Below, one piece after another: positions 19,412 to 30,671 of a stretch of 64,000 nucleotides of DNA (position 1 is the first letter of the stretch; each line of letters begins with the position of its first letter). Under the pieces are notes generated by a model. That model was not told where the DNA came from. It was given only the letters and a program-made list of their open reading frames with translations, and did no database searches. The stretch covers positions 62,001 to 126,000 of the forward strand of contig PHCV01000001.1 of the NCBI GenBank assembly GCA_002842395.1, read 5' to 3'. The stretch comes from Betaproteobacteria bacterium HGW-Betaproteobacteria-11 (GTDB lineage: Bacteria; Pseudomonadota; Gammaproteobacteria; Burkholderiales; Rhodocyclaceae). The position numbers were made by a program, and so were the translations under genes.

Positions 19412-20188
19412 GTGAGCGGGGAAATCCTCTGCCGGCGTGAAGCGGAGCTCGCGTTCGTCACGCTCTCCAATCCGGGCAAGCGCAACGCCATCGATGCCGC
19501 GATGTGGCGCCGCTTGCGCGAGGTGATGGTCGAACTCGGGGCCGACGAGGTATTGCGCTGCGTGATCTTCACCGGTCAGGGCGCGGCGTTCGCCGCCGGG
19601 GGCGATCTCGAGGAATTTCGCGCCGCGCGGGCCACCGTCGAGGCGGCCCTGGTCTATCACGAGGCGGTCGGCGCGGCGCTTGCCGCGATTGCCGAGTGCC
19701 CGCTGCCGACCGTGGCCGCCATTACCGGGCCCTGCGTCGGCGGCGGCCTTGAAATCGCCTGTGCCTGCGACTTGCGTCTTGCGGCAGAGGGCGCGCGATT
19801 CGGCGCACCGGTGATGAAGCTCGGCTTCCCGATGTATCCGGGCGAGCTGCAAGGCCTGCTCGAACTCGTCGGGCCGGCGGTGGCGAAGGAAATCCTGCTC
19901 GAAGGTCGCTTGCTGACGGCAACCGAGGCGTATGAAAAAGGGCTGGTGACCCGCGTCGTGGCGGATGCTGACCTGCTCGGCGATGCGCTGGCCACGGCGC
20001 AGCGCATCGCCGCCGGCGCGCCGGCGGTGGCGCGCGCCCACAAACGCTGGATCGCTCGCCTGCTCACGGATGTACCGCTTTCGGCCGAGGAAAAACGCGC
20101 CGCCTTCGCTTTCCTCGACAGCGAGGACTACCGCGAAGGGCTGGCGGCCTTCCTGGAAAAACGCCCGCCGCAATTTCGCGGGCGTTGA
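19412..20188 (+). CDS. Enoyl-CoA hydratase/isomerase family protein
   Basis: A 258-residue crotonase-fold protein. The oxyanion-hole segments are GQGAAFAAGGDLEEF and GPCVGGGLEIACACDLRLA. The glutamate positions of classical hydratases are only partly kept, so hydration, isomerisation or another crotonase reaction is possible and the substrate is unknown. The start is GTG 19412 with GGGAGG about 8 bases upstream. Confidence 0.82.
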   Translation: MSGEILCRREAELAFVTLSNPGKRNAIDAAMWRRLREVMVELGADEVLRCVIFTGQGAAFAAGGDLEEFRAARATVEAALVYHEAVGAALAAIAECPLPTVAAITGPCVGGGLEIACACDLRLAAEGARFGAPVMKLGFPMYPGELQGLLELVGPAVAKEILLEGRLLTATEAYEKGLVTRVVADADLLGDALATAQRIAAGAPAVARAHKRWIARLLTDVPLSAEEKRAAFAFLDSEDYREGLAAFLEKRPPQFRGR

Positions 20189-20264
20189 TGGACTTCCGGT
20201 GTTAACGTGAAACTCGCTTATTTGACATCCTGCCGAGCTTCGAGCGAAGCGAGCCAATCAGGAA

Positions 20265-20280
20265 CCCCCCGTGAGGGGGG
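20265..20280. repeat. GC-rich stem-loop, C6-GTGA-G6
   Basis: CCCCCC-GTGA-GGGGGG lies between the convergent enoyl-CoA hydratase and TauE genes, preceded by a GAGCTTCG/CGAAGC-like inverted stretch near 20235. It resembles small dispersed palindromic repeats of betaproteobacteria and may also end transcription from either side. No T-run follows. Confidence 0.4.
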
Positions 20281-20306
20281 CGAAGGGGGGCGGGAGTAAG
20301 AATGGG

Positions 20307-21104
20307 CTATAGCAGTCCGTGCAGCATCTTGGCCAGCAGCAGCAGCAGCACGCCGGCGAAAATTTTCTTCAGCAGGGCGACCGGCAGGCGGTGCGCGAGT
20401 CGGGCCCCCACGGGGGCGAGCAGCATGCTGGCGCCGGCGGCGGCGAACAGCGCGGGCAGGTAGATGAAGCCGAAGCTGCCCTCCGGCAGGTTGCCGGCGC
20501 CCTGCGCGGCGAGGATGTAGCCCGTGGTGCCGGTCAGGGCGATCGGCAGTCCGGTGGCTGCCGAGGTGCCGATCGCCTGATGCATCTTGACGTTGCAGGC
20601 GGTGAGAAACGGCACCACCAGCGAGCCGCCGCCGATCGAGACCAGCGCCGAGAGCGCGCCGATGCCAAGGCCCGCGCCGAACAGCCCGAGCGGCCCGGGC
20701 AGCGCACGCGAGGCTTGCGGCTTGGGATCGAGCAGCAGCTGGAAGGCGACATAGGCCATGAATACCGTGAACAGGATGGCCAGCGGCCGGGTCGGAATCT
20801 GCGCGGCGAGTAGCGGGCCGAGCAAGGCGCCGGCGACGATGCCGGTACTCAGGCGCGCCACCACGGGCCACAGCACCGCGCCGTGCGCATGATGCGTGCG
20901 CAGGCTGCAGGACGCGGTGAAGATGATGGTGGCCATCGCCGTGCCGAGCGCCAGGTGCATCAGGTGTTCGGCCGGAAAACCCTGGGCGGCGAAGAGCAGG
21001 GCGAACACCGGCACCATCACGATGCCGCCGCCGATGCCGAGCAGGCCGGCGAACAGGCCGGCGACGGCGCCGAGCGCCAGGTAGGCAAGCAGCCAGAGAC
21101 TCAT
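20307..21104 (-). CDS. TauE/SafE-family sulfite exporter-like permease
   Basis: A 265-residue polytopic membrane protein of the TauE/SafE/DUF81 family, associated with export of sulfite, sulfoacetate or other C-S anions. The typical glycine-rich opening GLFAGLLGIGGGIVMVPV and its repeat GALSALVSIGGGSLVVPF in the second half are present. Eight or so helices are expected. Its presence in an organism with sulfite-using CoM genes is suggestive, but it is in the chromosomal backbone and not linked to them. Confidence 0.87.
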   Translation of the reverse strand: MSLWLLAYLALGAVAGLFAGLLGIGGGIVMVPVFALLFAAQGFPAEHLMHLALGTAMATIIFTASCSLRTHHAHGAVLWPVVARLSTGIVAGALLGPLLAAQIPTRPLAILFTVFMAYVAFQLLLDPKPQASRALPGPLGLFGAGLGIGALSALVSIGGGSLVVPFLTACNVKMHQAIGTSAATGLPIALTGTTGYILAAQGAGNLPEGSFGFIYLPALFAAAGASMLLAPVGARLAHRLPVALLKKIFAGVLLLLLAKMLHGLL

Positions 21105-21126
21105 GACCGAAGACGCGGGCTGGCCA

Positions 21127-21600
21127 TCAGCGGCCGCCGATCAGGTGGTCGACGATGAAGGCCCACTCGGCCGGATCGACCGGCGTGATCGACAGCCGGC
21201 TGCCTCGCTGCAGCACGCGCATATGGGCCAACTCGGGGTGGGCGCGCAATTCGTCAAGGCCGACCAGCCGGGTCTTGCGCACGATGCGTACATCGACGTT
21301 GAGCCAGCGCGGATTTTCCGGCGTGGCCTTCGGATCGAAATACGGGCTCTGCGGATCGAACTGGGTGCGATCGGGATAGGCCCGTTGCGCGACTTCGGCA
21401 ATTCCGGCGATGCCCGGTTGTGGGCAGGAGGAGTGATAGAACAGCACACCATCGCCGATCCGCATCTGGTCGCGCATGAAATTGCGCGCCTGGTAGTTGC
21501 GCACCCCCCACCAGTCGACGGTCTGTTGCGGCATGGCCAGCACATCGTCGATGCCGACCACGGATGGCTCGGATTTCATCAGCCAGTAGCGCCGGCTCAT
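21127..21600 (-). CDS. EVE-domain protein
   Basis: A 157-residue protein of the EVE (PUA-like) fold, which binds modified bases in nucleic acid. It opens with YWLMKSEPS and has the conserved VDWWGVRNYQARNFMRD and FYHSSC, the pocket-forming signature. In many betaproteobacteria this gene sits just after zapA and 6S RNA, as here. Confidence 0.9.
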   Translation of the reverse strand: MSRRYWLMKSEPSVVGIDDVLAMPQQTVDWWGVRNYQARNFMRDQMRIGDGVLFYHSSCPQPGIAGIAEVAQRAYPDRTQFDPQSPYFDPKATPENPRWLNVDVRIVRKTRLVGLDELRAHPELAHMRVLQRGSRLSITPVDPAEWAFIVDHLIGGR

Positions 21601-21664
21601 CGGACTGCCTGTGCGCTGAATGGGGGATTCCCCCGCTGGTGCCGTTTGGCCGGCATCCTGAACC

Positions 21665-21850
21665 GGAGTTCAGAGTGGCTGCGTTCCAGTCGCTTCAGGT
21701 TCGCTGGGCTGACCAGGTCAGGAGCGATCACAACGGCGACACAACGGGCGGCAGTCAGTGCGATGCGTATTGGTTCAAGGAATATATGGCCTTGGCGCAC
21801 ACCGCAGGGGAAAAACTCTTCAAGCCCTGTACCTGCCAGGTTCGTTGCCC
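21665..21850 (-). ncRNA. ssrS: 6S RNA (approximate ends)
   Basis: A non-coding stretch directly downstream of zapA and before the EVE gene, the usual ssrS position in beta- and gammaproteobacteria. On the minus strand it contains CCTTGAACCAA, a 6S-like segment, and CCCCTGCGGTGTGCGCC. A closing helix can form between CTGGCAGGTACAGG (21826-21839) and its near-complement at 21709-21723. 6S RNA sequesters the sigma-70 holoenzyme in stationary phase. Ends are estimates and no covariance search was possible. Confidence 0.65.
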
Positions 21851-21852
21851 GA

Positions 21853-22167
21853 TCAGAATAGTTGCTCATGTTCCGCCAGTGCGGCATCGAGCTTGGCTTC
21901 GACTGAGGCGATTCTACGCCGCACCGGCTCGTTTGCAAGTGCGTCCGCTGGCGCCGGAATTGCGGCTTGCCGCGCCAGCAGTTCATGGGCCAGATTGAGG
22001 GCGGTCATGACCGCCAGGCGCTCGCCCTTGCTGCGGGTTTTCTCGCCGATGTTGCGCAGTTTGTCGTCGAGCAGGGCGACGGCCGCCACCAGTGCCTCGC
22101 GTTCTTCGGCGGCGCAGGCGACCCGATAGCTCTTGCCCAGCAAATTGATTTCGGTGGTGTCGGTCAT
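21853..22167 (-). CDS. zapA: Cell division protein ZapA
   Basis: A 104-residue FtsZ-ring stabiliser. The N-terminal globular part begins EINLLGKSYRVAC and is followed by a long amphipathic helix ending at EHEQLF, which forms the dimeric coiled coil. It overlaps the upstream zapB-like gene by ATGA, so both are made together for Z-ring assembly. Confidence 0.9.
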   Translation of the reverse strand: MTDTTEINLLGKSYRVACAAEEREALVAAVALLDDKLRNIGEKTRSKGERLAVMTALNLAHELLARQAAIPAPADALANEPVRRRIASVEAKLDAALAEHEQLF

Positions 22168-22367
22168 GATGCGGGTAACTGGTCACGGAGTGCTTCGAGC
22201 CGGGCACAGGCTGTCGCGATCTTCTGTTCGAGCGTGTTTTTCTCGCTCTCCAGCGCATTGACACGGGCGCGCAGCCCTGCGTTTTCGAGCCGCAGGTTGT
22301 CCATCAGGGCGAGCAGCCGGTCGAGCTTGTGCTCGAGTGTGGTGAAGGGATCGGAGGGATTATTCAT
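22164..22367 (-). CDS. ZapB-like short coiled-coil protein
   Basis: A 67-residue protein that is almost entirely heptad-patterned coiled coil (LEHKLDRLLALMDNLRLEN, then LESEKNTLEQKI). It matches the small ZapB/TIGR02449-type proteins encoded upstream of zapA in betaproteobacteria. A role at the Z-ring is inferred from position and fold. Confidence 0.8.
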   Translation of the reverse strand: MNNPSDPFTTLEHKLDRLLALMDNLRLENAGLRARVNALESEKNTLEQKIATACARLEALRDQLPAS

Positions 22368-22467
22368 CGGGCAAGTTTCGGCGAAAAGTCGTGTACGGTC
22401 AAGCGGAGCAGGAGCTGCCGGTCTGTTGCAGCGGCGTATCGCCAGCGCCGACTTTGCGGCGGAAGCT

Positions 22468-24456
<1,989 letters not shown>

Positions 24457-25575
24457 TCAGAACGGCCTCGCCAGTCGCTCCGATTCCCGTGGGTTGCGAA
24501 ATACCAGTGGCTGCGCGGTCGGCCCGTTCTGCTGGGCGTGCGCAACGGTCTGCTCGACGACCCCGTGGTCGGGTGACTTGCTGCACACCGGATCGGCGAC
24601 GGCGGCATCGCCGGCCAGCATGAAGGCCTGGCAGCGACAGCCGCCGAGATCATTTTCCTGCTCGGGGCAACTGCGGCAGGGCTCCTTCATCCAGGCGGTG
24701 CCGCGATAACGGTTGAATCCCTCCGAGTCATACCAGGCTTCGCGCACACCCGTGTCGCGCACGTTCGGGAATTCGATGCCGGGCAACATCCGCGCCGTGT
24801 GACAGGGCAGGGCCAGGCCATCGGGGGTGATGGTGAGAAAAACGTTGCCCCAGCCATTCATGCATTTTTTTGGCCGGCCTTCGTAGTAGTCGGGCACGAC
24901 GAAGAATATCTTCATGCGCTCGCCAAGCCTGGCCCGCCATGCATTGGTGATGGCCTCGGCGCGAACCAGTTGCTCCCGCGAGGGCAGCAACTGGTCGCGA
25001 TTGAGGTGGCCCCAGGAGTAGTACTGGGCATTGGCCAGTTCGAGGTACTCGGCGCCGAGGTCGGCGGCCATCTCGATGATGCGGCCGATGTGGTCGATGT
25101 TGAGGCGGTGGATCACTACGTTCATGACCATGGGCCAGCCATGCTCCTTGATCCGTTTCGCTACCCGCTCCTTGAGTTCGAAGGTGCGGGTATGGGAAAG
25201 GAAATCGTTTACCTCCTGGGTCGAATCCTGGAAGGAGAGCTGGATGTGGTCGAGACCGGCCTCTTTGAGCCGTGCCGCCCGCGCTTCATCGAGGCCGACG
25301 CCGGAGGTCAGCAGATTGGTGTAGTAGCCGAGACGATGGGCTTCGCCGACGATGATTTCGAGGTCGTCGCGCAGCAGCGGCTCGCCGCCGGAGATGCCGC
25401 ACTGCACGGCGCCCAGTGTCCGTGCCTCATTGAGGACGCGCAGCCATTCCTCCGTGCCCAGCTCGTCGCGGTGAAGCGCAAAATCGACCGGGTTGAAGCA
25501 GAACACGCAGTGCAGGGGGCAGCGGTAGGTGAGCTCCGCCAGCAACCAGAGCGGTGGGCCGGGTTGCCTGCTCAT
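24457..25575 (-). CDS. pqqE: PqqE, radical-SAM PQQ biosynthesis protein
   Basis: Crosslinks the glutamate and tyrosine of the PqqA peptide, starting PQQ synthesis. In the 372-residue protein the radical-SAM cysteines are in CPLHCVFC near residue 20. A C-terminal SPASM region binds extra Fe-S clusters (CMNGWG, CHTARMLPG, CRSCPEQENDLGGCRCQ). The start ATG overlaps the pqqD stop. It ends the pqq operon; no pqqF or pqqG protease follows. Confidence 0.95.
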   Translation of the reverse strand: MSRQPGPPLWLLAELTYRCPLHCVFCFNPVDFALHRDELGTEEWLRVLNEARTLGAVQCGISGGEPLLRDDLEIIVGEAHRLGYYTNLLTSGVGLDEARAARLKEAGLDHIQLSFQDSTQEVNDFLSHTRTFELKERVAKRIKEHGWPMVMNVVIHRLNIDHIGRIIEMAADLGAEYLELANAQYYSWGHLNRDQLLPSREQLVRAEAITNAWRARLGERMKIFFVVPDYYEGRPKKCMNGWGNVFLTITPDGLALPCHTARMLPGIEFPNVRDTGVREAWYDSEGFNRYRGTAWMKEPCRSCPEQENDLGGCRCQAFMLAGDAAVADPVCSKSPDHGVVEQTVAHAQQNGPTAQPLVFRNPRESERLARPF

Positions 25576-25838
25576 GCCAGGCGCACCCAGCGCTGCTGGG
25601 CCGCGTGATCGAGAAAGGCCACCACGTCGTTGCGCAGTCCCGTGGCGGCAAAAGCTGCTTCGAGCTCGGCGACCAGCCCGTCGATACTGCGGCTGCCATC
25701 GCAACGACACAGGATCTCGCCGGCGCTGCCGTTGAGTTTGACCATGCCTTCCGGGTAAAGCAGCACCCAGGCCTGTTGGGTCTTTTCCCATTGCAGGCGG
25801 AAGTGGCTGTTTACCACTGGACGGCTGTCTGCGTTCAT
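25572..25838 (-). CDS. pqqD: PqqD, PqqA-binding chaperone
   Basis: An 88-residue peptide chaperone that presents PqqA to PqqE. It has the RRE-type fold, with [30 protein letters not shown] and a final helix. It overlaps pqqC and pqqE by 4 bases each. Confidence 0.93.
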   Translation of the reverse strand: MNADSRPVVNSHFRLQWEKTQQAWVLLYPEGMVKLNGSAGEILCRCDGSRSIDGLVAELEAAFAATGLRNDVVAFLDHAAQQRWVRLA

Positions 25839-26548
25839 GGCGTCACGCCGTAGTGGAGCGCCATGGCATCGTTCATCTGCCAGAGCACGTCGAGTTTGAA
25901 CCGCAGGATATCGAGGGCGCGCTGCTGTAGCTCGCGGGTGTTGAAGTGATCGAGGGTGATGGCAAGGCCCTGGATCACGTCGCGGGGCGCCTGGATGGTG
26001 CGGTTGCGAAAGTACTGCAGGCCGGTGGACTCGATCCAGGGATAGTGTCCCGGCCAGGTGGCGAGACGTTCCTTGTGAATGGTCGGCGCGAACAACTCGG
26101 TGAGCGAGGAACAGACGGCTTCCTGCCAGGGCCGCTGGCGACAGAAATTGAGGTAGGCATCCACCGCGAAGCGGTTGCCGGGAAGCACATGGCGCAGGTC
26201 GACGATCTCCTCGCGGCTCAGGCCCACGGCCAGGCCGAGGCGGATCCAGGCCTCGATGCCGCCGGGATCGTCGCCGTGGCCATCGTGGTCGTGGATGCGC
26301 TCAATCCAGCCACGGCGCACCTCCCGATCCGGGCAGTTGGACATGATCGCCGCGTCCTTCATCGGGATGATGATCTGATAGTAGAAACGGTTGGCCACCC
26401 AGCCACGAATCTGTTCCGGAGTGGCCTTGCCGGTGTTGAGCATGACGTTGAATGGGTGATGGATGTGATAGGCGGCACCCTGGTTCCGCAGTTTGGCTTC
26501 GAACTTTTCCCGGCTCCAGGGCAGGACGGCATCGGTGGTGGTATTCAT
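25835..26548 (-). CDS. pqqC: Pyrroloquinoline-quinone synthase PqqC
   Basis: The cofactorless oxidase catalysing the last ring closure and oxidation to PQQ. The 237-residue protein has the TENA/THI-4-like fold with the conserved [14 protein letters not shown] and [12 protein letters not shown], which supply active-site His, Tyr and Arg residues. Start ATG 26548 matches the family N-terminus; the open frame upstream is a shadow within pqqB. Confidence 0.95.
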   Translation of the reverse strand: MNTTTDAVLPWSREKFEAKLRNQGAAYHIHHPFNVMLNTGKATPEQIRGWVANRFYYQIIIPMKDAAIMSNCPDREVRRGWIERIHDHDGHGDDPGGIEAWIRLGLAVGLSREEIVDLRHVLPGNRFAVDAYLNFCRQRPWQEAVCSSLTELFAPTIHKERLATWPGHYPWIESTGLQYFRNRTIQAPRDVIQGLAITLDHFNTRELQQRALDILRFKLDVLWQMNDAMALHYGVTP

Positions 26549-26571
26549 GGCTATGGCTTTCAAAGGTCTTG

Positions 26572-27489
26572 CTAGAGTTCGAGTTCGAGGCCGTCGTGGC
26601 TGACCTCGATACCGTGGGCGGCGAGTTCGGCGCGTTCGGCGCTGTCCTCGTCGAGGACCGGGTTGGTGTTGTTGATGTGGATGAGCAGCTTGCGCGTGGC
26701 CGCCGGCAGGCGGTCCAGCCACTCGATCATTCCTCCCGGCCCCGACTGGGGCAGATGGCCGAGTTCCAGGCCACGCTTGGGGGCGGCGCCGACGCGAATC
26801 ATTTCGTCGTCGGTCCAGAACGTGCCGTCGACCAGCACGCAGTCGGCTGCCTGCATGGCGTTCCAGACATGGGGCTCGATGGCCGCCAGGCCCGGCGCGT
26901 AGAAGGCGCTGCGGCCGTTGCGCGTGTCGGTGATGGTGACGCCGATGTTGTCGCCGAGGTGCGGGTTCTCGCGGTGCGGCGAATACGGCGGCGCCTTGCT
27001 TTTCAGCGGCAGCGCGTTGAAGCGCAAGCCCTCGATGCCGTCGACGCTGAAGGCGGTGCCGTCGATGGGCAGCGGGTGCCAGCGCACGCCGCAGAAGTGA
27101 TTCAGCAGGCGGAAGATCGGGTTGCCGTGAGTCAGATCGTCGCGGACCGGTTCGGTACACCAGATGTCGAGCGGTTCGGTATGTTCGCGCAGCATGTAGA
27201 GCCCCGTGGTGTGGTCGATCTGCGCGTCGATCAGGACGATGCCGCGGATCGCCGTGTCGCGCAGGCGGCGATTGGGCTGCAACGCGGCGAAATCGTGGAT
27301 TTGCTGAAGGATGTCGGGCGATGCGTTGAACAGCACCCATCCCTTGCCATCGCCGCTGACCGTGATCGACGACTGGGTGCGGCGGCGCGCCCGGAGTGTG
27401 CCGTAGCGATAGCCGTCGCAGTTGGTGCAGTTGCAGTTCCACTGGGGGAAGCCCCCGCCGGCAGAGGAACCGAGAATGTGAATGTGCAT
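26572..27489 (-). CDS. pqqB: PqqB, metallo-beta-lactamase-fold PQQ protein
   Basis: A 305-residue metallo-beta-lactamase-fold protein that hydroxylates the tyrosine of the crosslinked precursor. It opens with [19 protein letters not shown], and has two cysteine-containing loops (NCNCTNCDG) and a D-x-x-H-type metal site in [13 protein letters not shown]. Start 27489 is the family start. It sits 23 bp from pqqC and 61 bp after pqqA. Confidence 0.95.
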   Translation of the reverse strand: MHIHILGSSAGGGFPQWNCNCTNCDGYRYGTLRARRRTQSSITVSGDGKGWVLFNASPDILQQIHDFAALQPNRRLRDTAIRGIVLIDAQIDHTTGLYMLREHTEPLDIWCTEPVRDDLTHGNPIFRLLNHFCGVRWHPLPIDGTAFSVDGIEGLRFNALPLKSKAPPYSPHRENPHLGDNIGVTITDTRNGRSAFYAPGLAAIEPHVWNAMQAADCVLVDGTFWTDDEMIRVGAAPKRGLELGHLPQSGPGGMIEWLDRLPAATRKLLIHINNTNPVLDEDSAERAELAAHGIEVSHDGLELEL

Positions 27490-27550
27490 CGGGTGTTTTT
27501 GGGCGGCCGGGCAGCGACGGGGCGATTGCCCCGTCGCTGCCCGGTTGCCT

Positions 27551-27625
27551 TCAGCGCGTGGCCACGTACATCGTGATTTCGAAACCAAAACGCAAATTGC
27601 AGGCTTTCGGGGTTTCCCATTTCAT
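27551..27625 (-). CDS. pqqA: PqqA, 24-residue PQQ precursor peptide
   Basis: The peptide substrate whose glutamate and tyrosine become PQQ. The 24 codons start with MKWETP and contain LRFGFEITMYVATR, with the invariant E-x3-Y pair at E16 and Y20. AAAGGAG lies 7-8 bases upstream of the ATG. It is the first gene of pqqABCDE. Regulation could involve the 27626-27837 interval, where an imperfect stem (GACCGT/ACGGTC, 27685-27707) is seen. Confidence 0.95.
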   Translation of the reverse strand: MKWETPKACNLRFGFEITMYVATR

Positions 27626-27837
27626 ACTCGTCTCCTTTAAGGGAAGTCACTGTCGCGGCGGTGTCGTTTGACGGCCGCGCTCCGGACCGTTTTTACTGCT
27701 GACGGTCTGCGCTGATTATGCTCAAGACCCGCTGGCATCGCCTTGCCTGAATGTGGAATCCGGCCTAAAGAAAATCATGAGTCGTTGCGCTGGCGCCGGC
27801 AGCAGCGAAGCGAAGCCCTTGCGCTACCATTGGCCCC

Positions 27838-28827
27838 ATGAGCCCGGTTATCAGTCGTGACGATCCGCTATTTCCAGACCTCGAATTTTATGCTCAGGGC
27901 ATGCTCGAGGCTGGCGACGGCCACTGCCTGTATTTTGAACAATGCGGCAATCCCGACGGCCTGCCGGTCGTTGTGCTCCACGGTGGCCCCGGCAGTGGCT
28001 GTACGCCGCAGCAGCGGCGATTTTTCGATCCCGACCGCTTCCGCATCGTACTTTTCGATCAGCGCGGTTGCGGCCGTAGCACACCGCGCGGCGCCATCGC
28101 CGACAACACCATTGATCACCTGGTGGCCGACATCGAACGGTTGCGCAGCCATCTCGGCATCGACCGCTGGCTGGTGTTCGGCGGTTCCTGGGGCAGCAGC
28201 CTGGCCATCGCTTACGCCGCGGCCCATGGGGGCGCCTGCCTGGGCCTGATCCTGCGCGGCATCTTTCTCACCGGCCGCGCCGACCTCGACTGGTTTTTTC
28301 GGGGTTCGGCACAGTTCCTTGTCGAAGACTGGGCTCGCTTCGCCGCCATTGCGCCGGGGCGGCGGCTGCTCGATCATTGCGCCGAGGTTCTCGCTCCCGG
28401 AATCGAACCCGGCGAGGCGGCGTTCACTGCGGTACGTGCCTGGGCCGCCTACGAGGCGGCAGCTCTCCACTTCGGCCTGGAGAGGCCGCAACCTACCCCC
28501 ACGGCAGACTTTATCGAGGTCCGCCGGTTGGTCGATAAATACCGGATCCAGTCCCACTATCTGACGCGGCAATGCTTTCTCGGCGAGGCCCGGTTGCTGC
28601 ACCTCGCGCGGCGTTGCGGCGACCTGCCGACGGCGATCCTCCATGGCCGCCGTGACCTCATCTGCCGTCCGCTCAACGCCTGGCGCCTGCATCGAAGCAT
28701 GCCCCATAGCCGGCTCAGGATGGTCGAAAATTCTGGCCACAATCCCTTCGAGCCGGCGATGAGTACCGCCCTGGTCGCCGTCACCCGCCACTTTGCCCGG
28801 CACTTCGATTTTGCGGAATGGCCGTGA
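27838..28827 (+). CDS. pip: Prolyl aminopeptidase
   Basis: A 329-residue alpha/beta-hydrolase that releases N-terminal proline from peptides. It has the oxyanion region HGGPGSG, the nucleophile elbow GGSWGSS, the DQRGCGRS strand and the final histidine in ENSGHNPFEP. Length is typical of the cytoplasmic family. It is divergent from pqqA. Confidence 0.92.
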   Translation: MSPVISRDDPLFPDLEFYAQGMLEAGDGHCLYFEQCGNPDGLPVVVLHGGPGSGCTPQQRRFFDPDRFRIVLFDQRGCGRSTPRGAIADNTIDHLVADIERLRSHLGIDRWLVFGGSWGSSLAIAYAAAHGGACLGLILRGIFLTGRADLDWFFRGSAQFLVEDWARFAAIAPGRRLLDHCAEVLAPGIEPGEAAFTAVRAWAAYEAAALHFGLERPQPTPTADFIEVRRLVDKYRIQSHYLTRQCFLGEARLLHLARRCGDLPTAILHGRRDLICRPLNAWRLHRSMPHSRLRMVENSGHNPFEPAMSTALVAVTRHFARHFDFAEWP

Positions 28828-28940
28828 GGCTTCACATCCGAATCGGCTGATTGCCGGAACTGTCGCGCAAGTCGCCCGGCGACTCGCACCGGTCCTGCCC
28901 GGGGTGGCCGCGGGAGGGATGCAGATCGGCACACGGAAGC

Positions 28941-28983
28941 TTGACATCGGCGCTCTCCTTTATATACTGACTGACTAGTCAGT
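28941..28983 (+). promoter_or_regulatory. Sigma-70 promoter with 14-bp TetR operator palindrome
   Basis: TTGACA (28941-28946) is followed after 16 bp by TATACT (28963-28968). Immediately after it comes the perfect palindrome ACTGACTAGTCAGT (28970-28983), 16 bp before the tetR ATG. A repressor on this site would cover the start region, so the downstream TetR/RND operon is probably self-repressed. Confidence 0.75.
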
Positions 28984-28998
28984 AATTAACTTGCGCCT

Positions 28999-29625
28999 AT
29001 GACCCCTGCCGGAACCCCCCGCCAACGCCGCAAGCAAGCCCGTCCCGCCGAACTCATGACGGCGGCGCTGGAATTGTTCATCGCTCGCGGTTTCGCCGCC
29101 ACCCGGCTGGAGGATGTGGCAACGCATGCCGGCGTGTCGAAGGGCACGCTGTATCTTTACTTCGACAGCAAGGAGGCGTTGTTCAAGGCGGTCATCCGCG
29201 AGGGCATCGTGCCGGTGCTCGACGAAGGAGCTGCACTGGTTGAGGGGTTTGCCGGCAGTGCCGCCGAGCTGCTGCGCGCGCTGATCCTGGCGTGGTGGCA
29301 GCGCGTCGGCGAGACGCCGCTCGGCGGCATTCCCAAGCTGATGATCAGCGAAGCCAGGAATTTTCCCGAGGTCGCCGCCTACTACGATGAAGCGGTGATT
29401 ACGCCGGGGCGCGACTTGCTGCGGCGGGCGCTCGCTCGCGGCATGGCCAGCGGCGAGTTCCGCCATCTCGATCTGGAGACGGCGATCGACGTCATCTTCG
29501 CGCCGGTACTGATGTTGCTCATCTGGCGCCATTCGCTGGGCGCCTGCGGTTGCCGGCAGCACGATCCGCAAAGCTTCCTGGCGACCCATCTCAGTCTCGT
29601 TTTGCAAGGACTGCGTCCGCTATGA
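28999..29625 (+). CDS. TetR-family regulator of RND efflux operon
   Basis: A 208-residue repressor. The N-terminal helix-turn-helix is typical (ALELFIARGFAATRLEDVA, then GVSKGTLYLYFDSKEALF), with a C-terminal ligand domain of the AcrR/TetR_C type. It is translationally coupled to the membrane fusion protein (ATGA) and lies right behind a palindromic operator, so autoregulation of the efflux operon is likely. The inducer is unknown. Confidence 0.9.
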   Translation: MTPAGTPRQRRKQARPAELMTAALELFIARGFAATRLEDVATHAGVSKGTLYLYFDSKEALFKAVIREGIVPVLDEGAALVEGFAGSAAELLRALILAWWQRVGETPLGGIPKLMISEARNFPEVAAYYDEAVITPGRDLLRRALARGMASGEFRHLDLETAIDVIFAPVLMLLIWRHSLGACGCRQHDPQSFLATHLSLVLQGLRPL

Positions 29626-30671
29626 AAAAAAATCCTCCCCTGCTCGGTGCCCTGCTCGTCGTTTTCGCCGCCGCCTGTAGCGAGCCGCCTGCGCCGCCTG
29701 CGCCGCCCAAGGTGGTGCGCACGCAAAAAGTCGGCGCTGGCGAGACGGCGGTCGGCCGGCTGTATTCCGGCGAAATCCGTGCGCGCTACGAAACGACAGT
29801 TGGGTTTCGCGTTCCCGGCAAGCTGGTGGCCCGTCTGGTCGACGCCGGTACGGTGGTCAAGGCCGGTCAGCCGCTGGCCCGCATCGATGTGGACGATGCC
29901 CGGTTGCAAAGCTCGCAAGCTGCCGCGCAGGCGGCGCTGGCGCTGGCCGAGGCCAGGCGTTATCGCGAACTGCGGGCGAGAAATTTCGTCAGCCAGGCGG
30001 CGCTCGATGTGCGCGAGGCCGCACTGACCGCTGCCCAGGCTCAGGCCGGGCTGGCGCAGAACCAGATGGCCTATGCCGCGCTCGCCGCGCCGCGCGGCGG
30101 CCTGATCAGTGCCGTGCTGGCCGAGACCGGCCAGGTGGTGGCGGCAGGCCAGCCGGTATTTCGTCTGGCTCCCGATGGCGATCGCGAAGTGGCGATCGAC
30201 GTGGCGGAGAGCGAGATTGGCCGCGTCAAACCGGGCATGGACGCCGAAGTCGCGCTCTGGGCGGCTAACGGCAAGGATTCGACAGCGAAATTTGCTGGCA
30301 AGGTACGCGAGGTTTCACCGCTCGCGGATTCCCTGACCCGTACGTACGCGGTGCGTATCAGCCTGCCCGCTGCGGATGCCCGCCTGCCGCTCGGGCTCAC
30401 CGCCCGCGTGCGCTTTCCCGGGCTCGATGCGCAGGATGCCGCGGTGTATCTGCCGCTCTCGGCGATTTATCAGCAGGGGGATGAAAAGATGGCGGTCTGG
30501 ATTGTCGGCGCTGATCACACGGTGAGCTTACGCCCGGTCAAGGTGGTGGAGCTGGACGAGCGTGGCGCGCGGGTGACAGCGGGACTCGCGGCCGGCGAGA
30601 TGATCGTTGCGGCTGGAGCCAGCCGGCTGACCGCGGGTGAAAAAGTACGCCTGGCCGAGCCCGTGAAATGA
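29622..30671 (+). CDS. RND efflux membrane fusion lipoprotein
   Basis: A periplasmic adaptor linking the RND pump to an outer-membrane channel. The 349-residue protein has a lipoprotein signal (VVFAAACSEPP), a split lipoyl domain (FRVPGKLVARLVDAGTVVKAG), a short alpha-hairpin rich in Ala/Gln, and a beta-barrel domain. It overlaps the regulator and the pump gene by 4 bases each. Confidence 0.9.
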   Translation: MKKNPPLLGALLVVFAAACSEPPAPPAPPKVVRTQKVGAGETAVGRLYSGEIRARYETTVGFRVPGKLVARLVDAGTVVKAGQPLARIDVDDARLQSSQAAAQAALALAEARRYRELRARNFVSQAALDVREAALTAAQAQAGLAQNQMAYAALAAPRGGLISAVLAETGQVVAAGQPVFRLAPDGDREVAIDVAESEIGRVKPGMDAEVALWAANGKDSTAKFAGKVREVSPLADSLTRTYAVRISLPAADARLPLGLTARVRFPGLDAQDAAVYLPLSAIYQQGDEKMAVWIVGADHTVSLRPVKVVELDERGARVTAGLAAGEMIVAAGASRLTAGEKVRLAEPVK

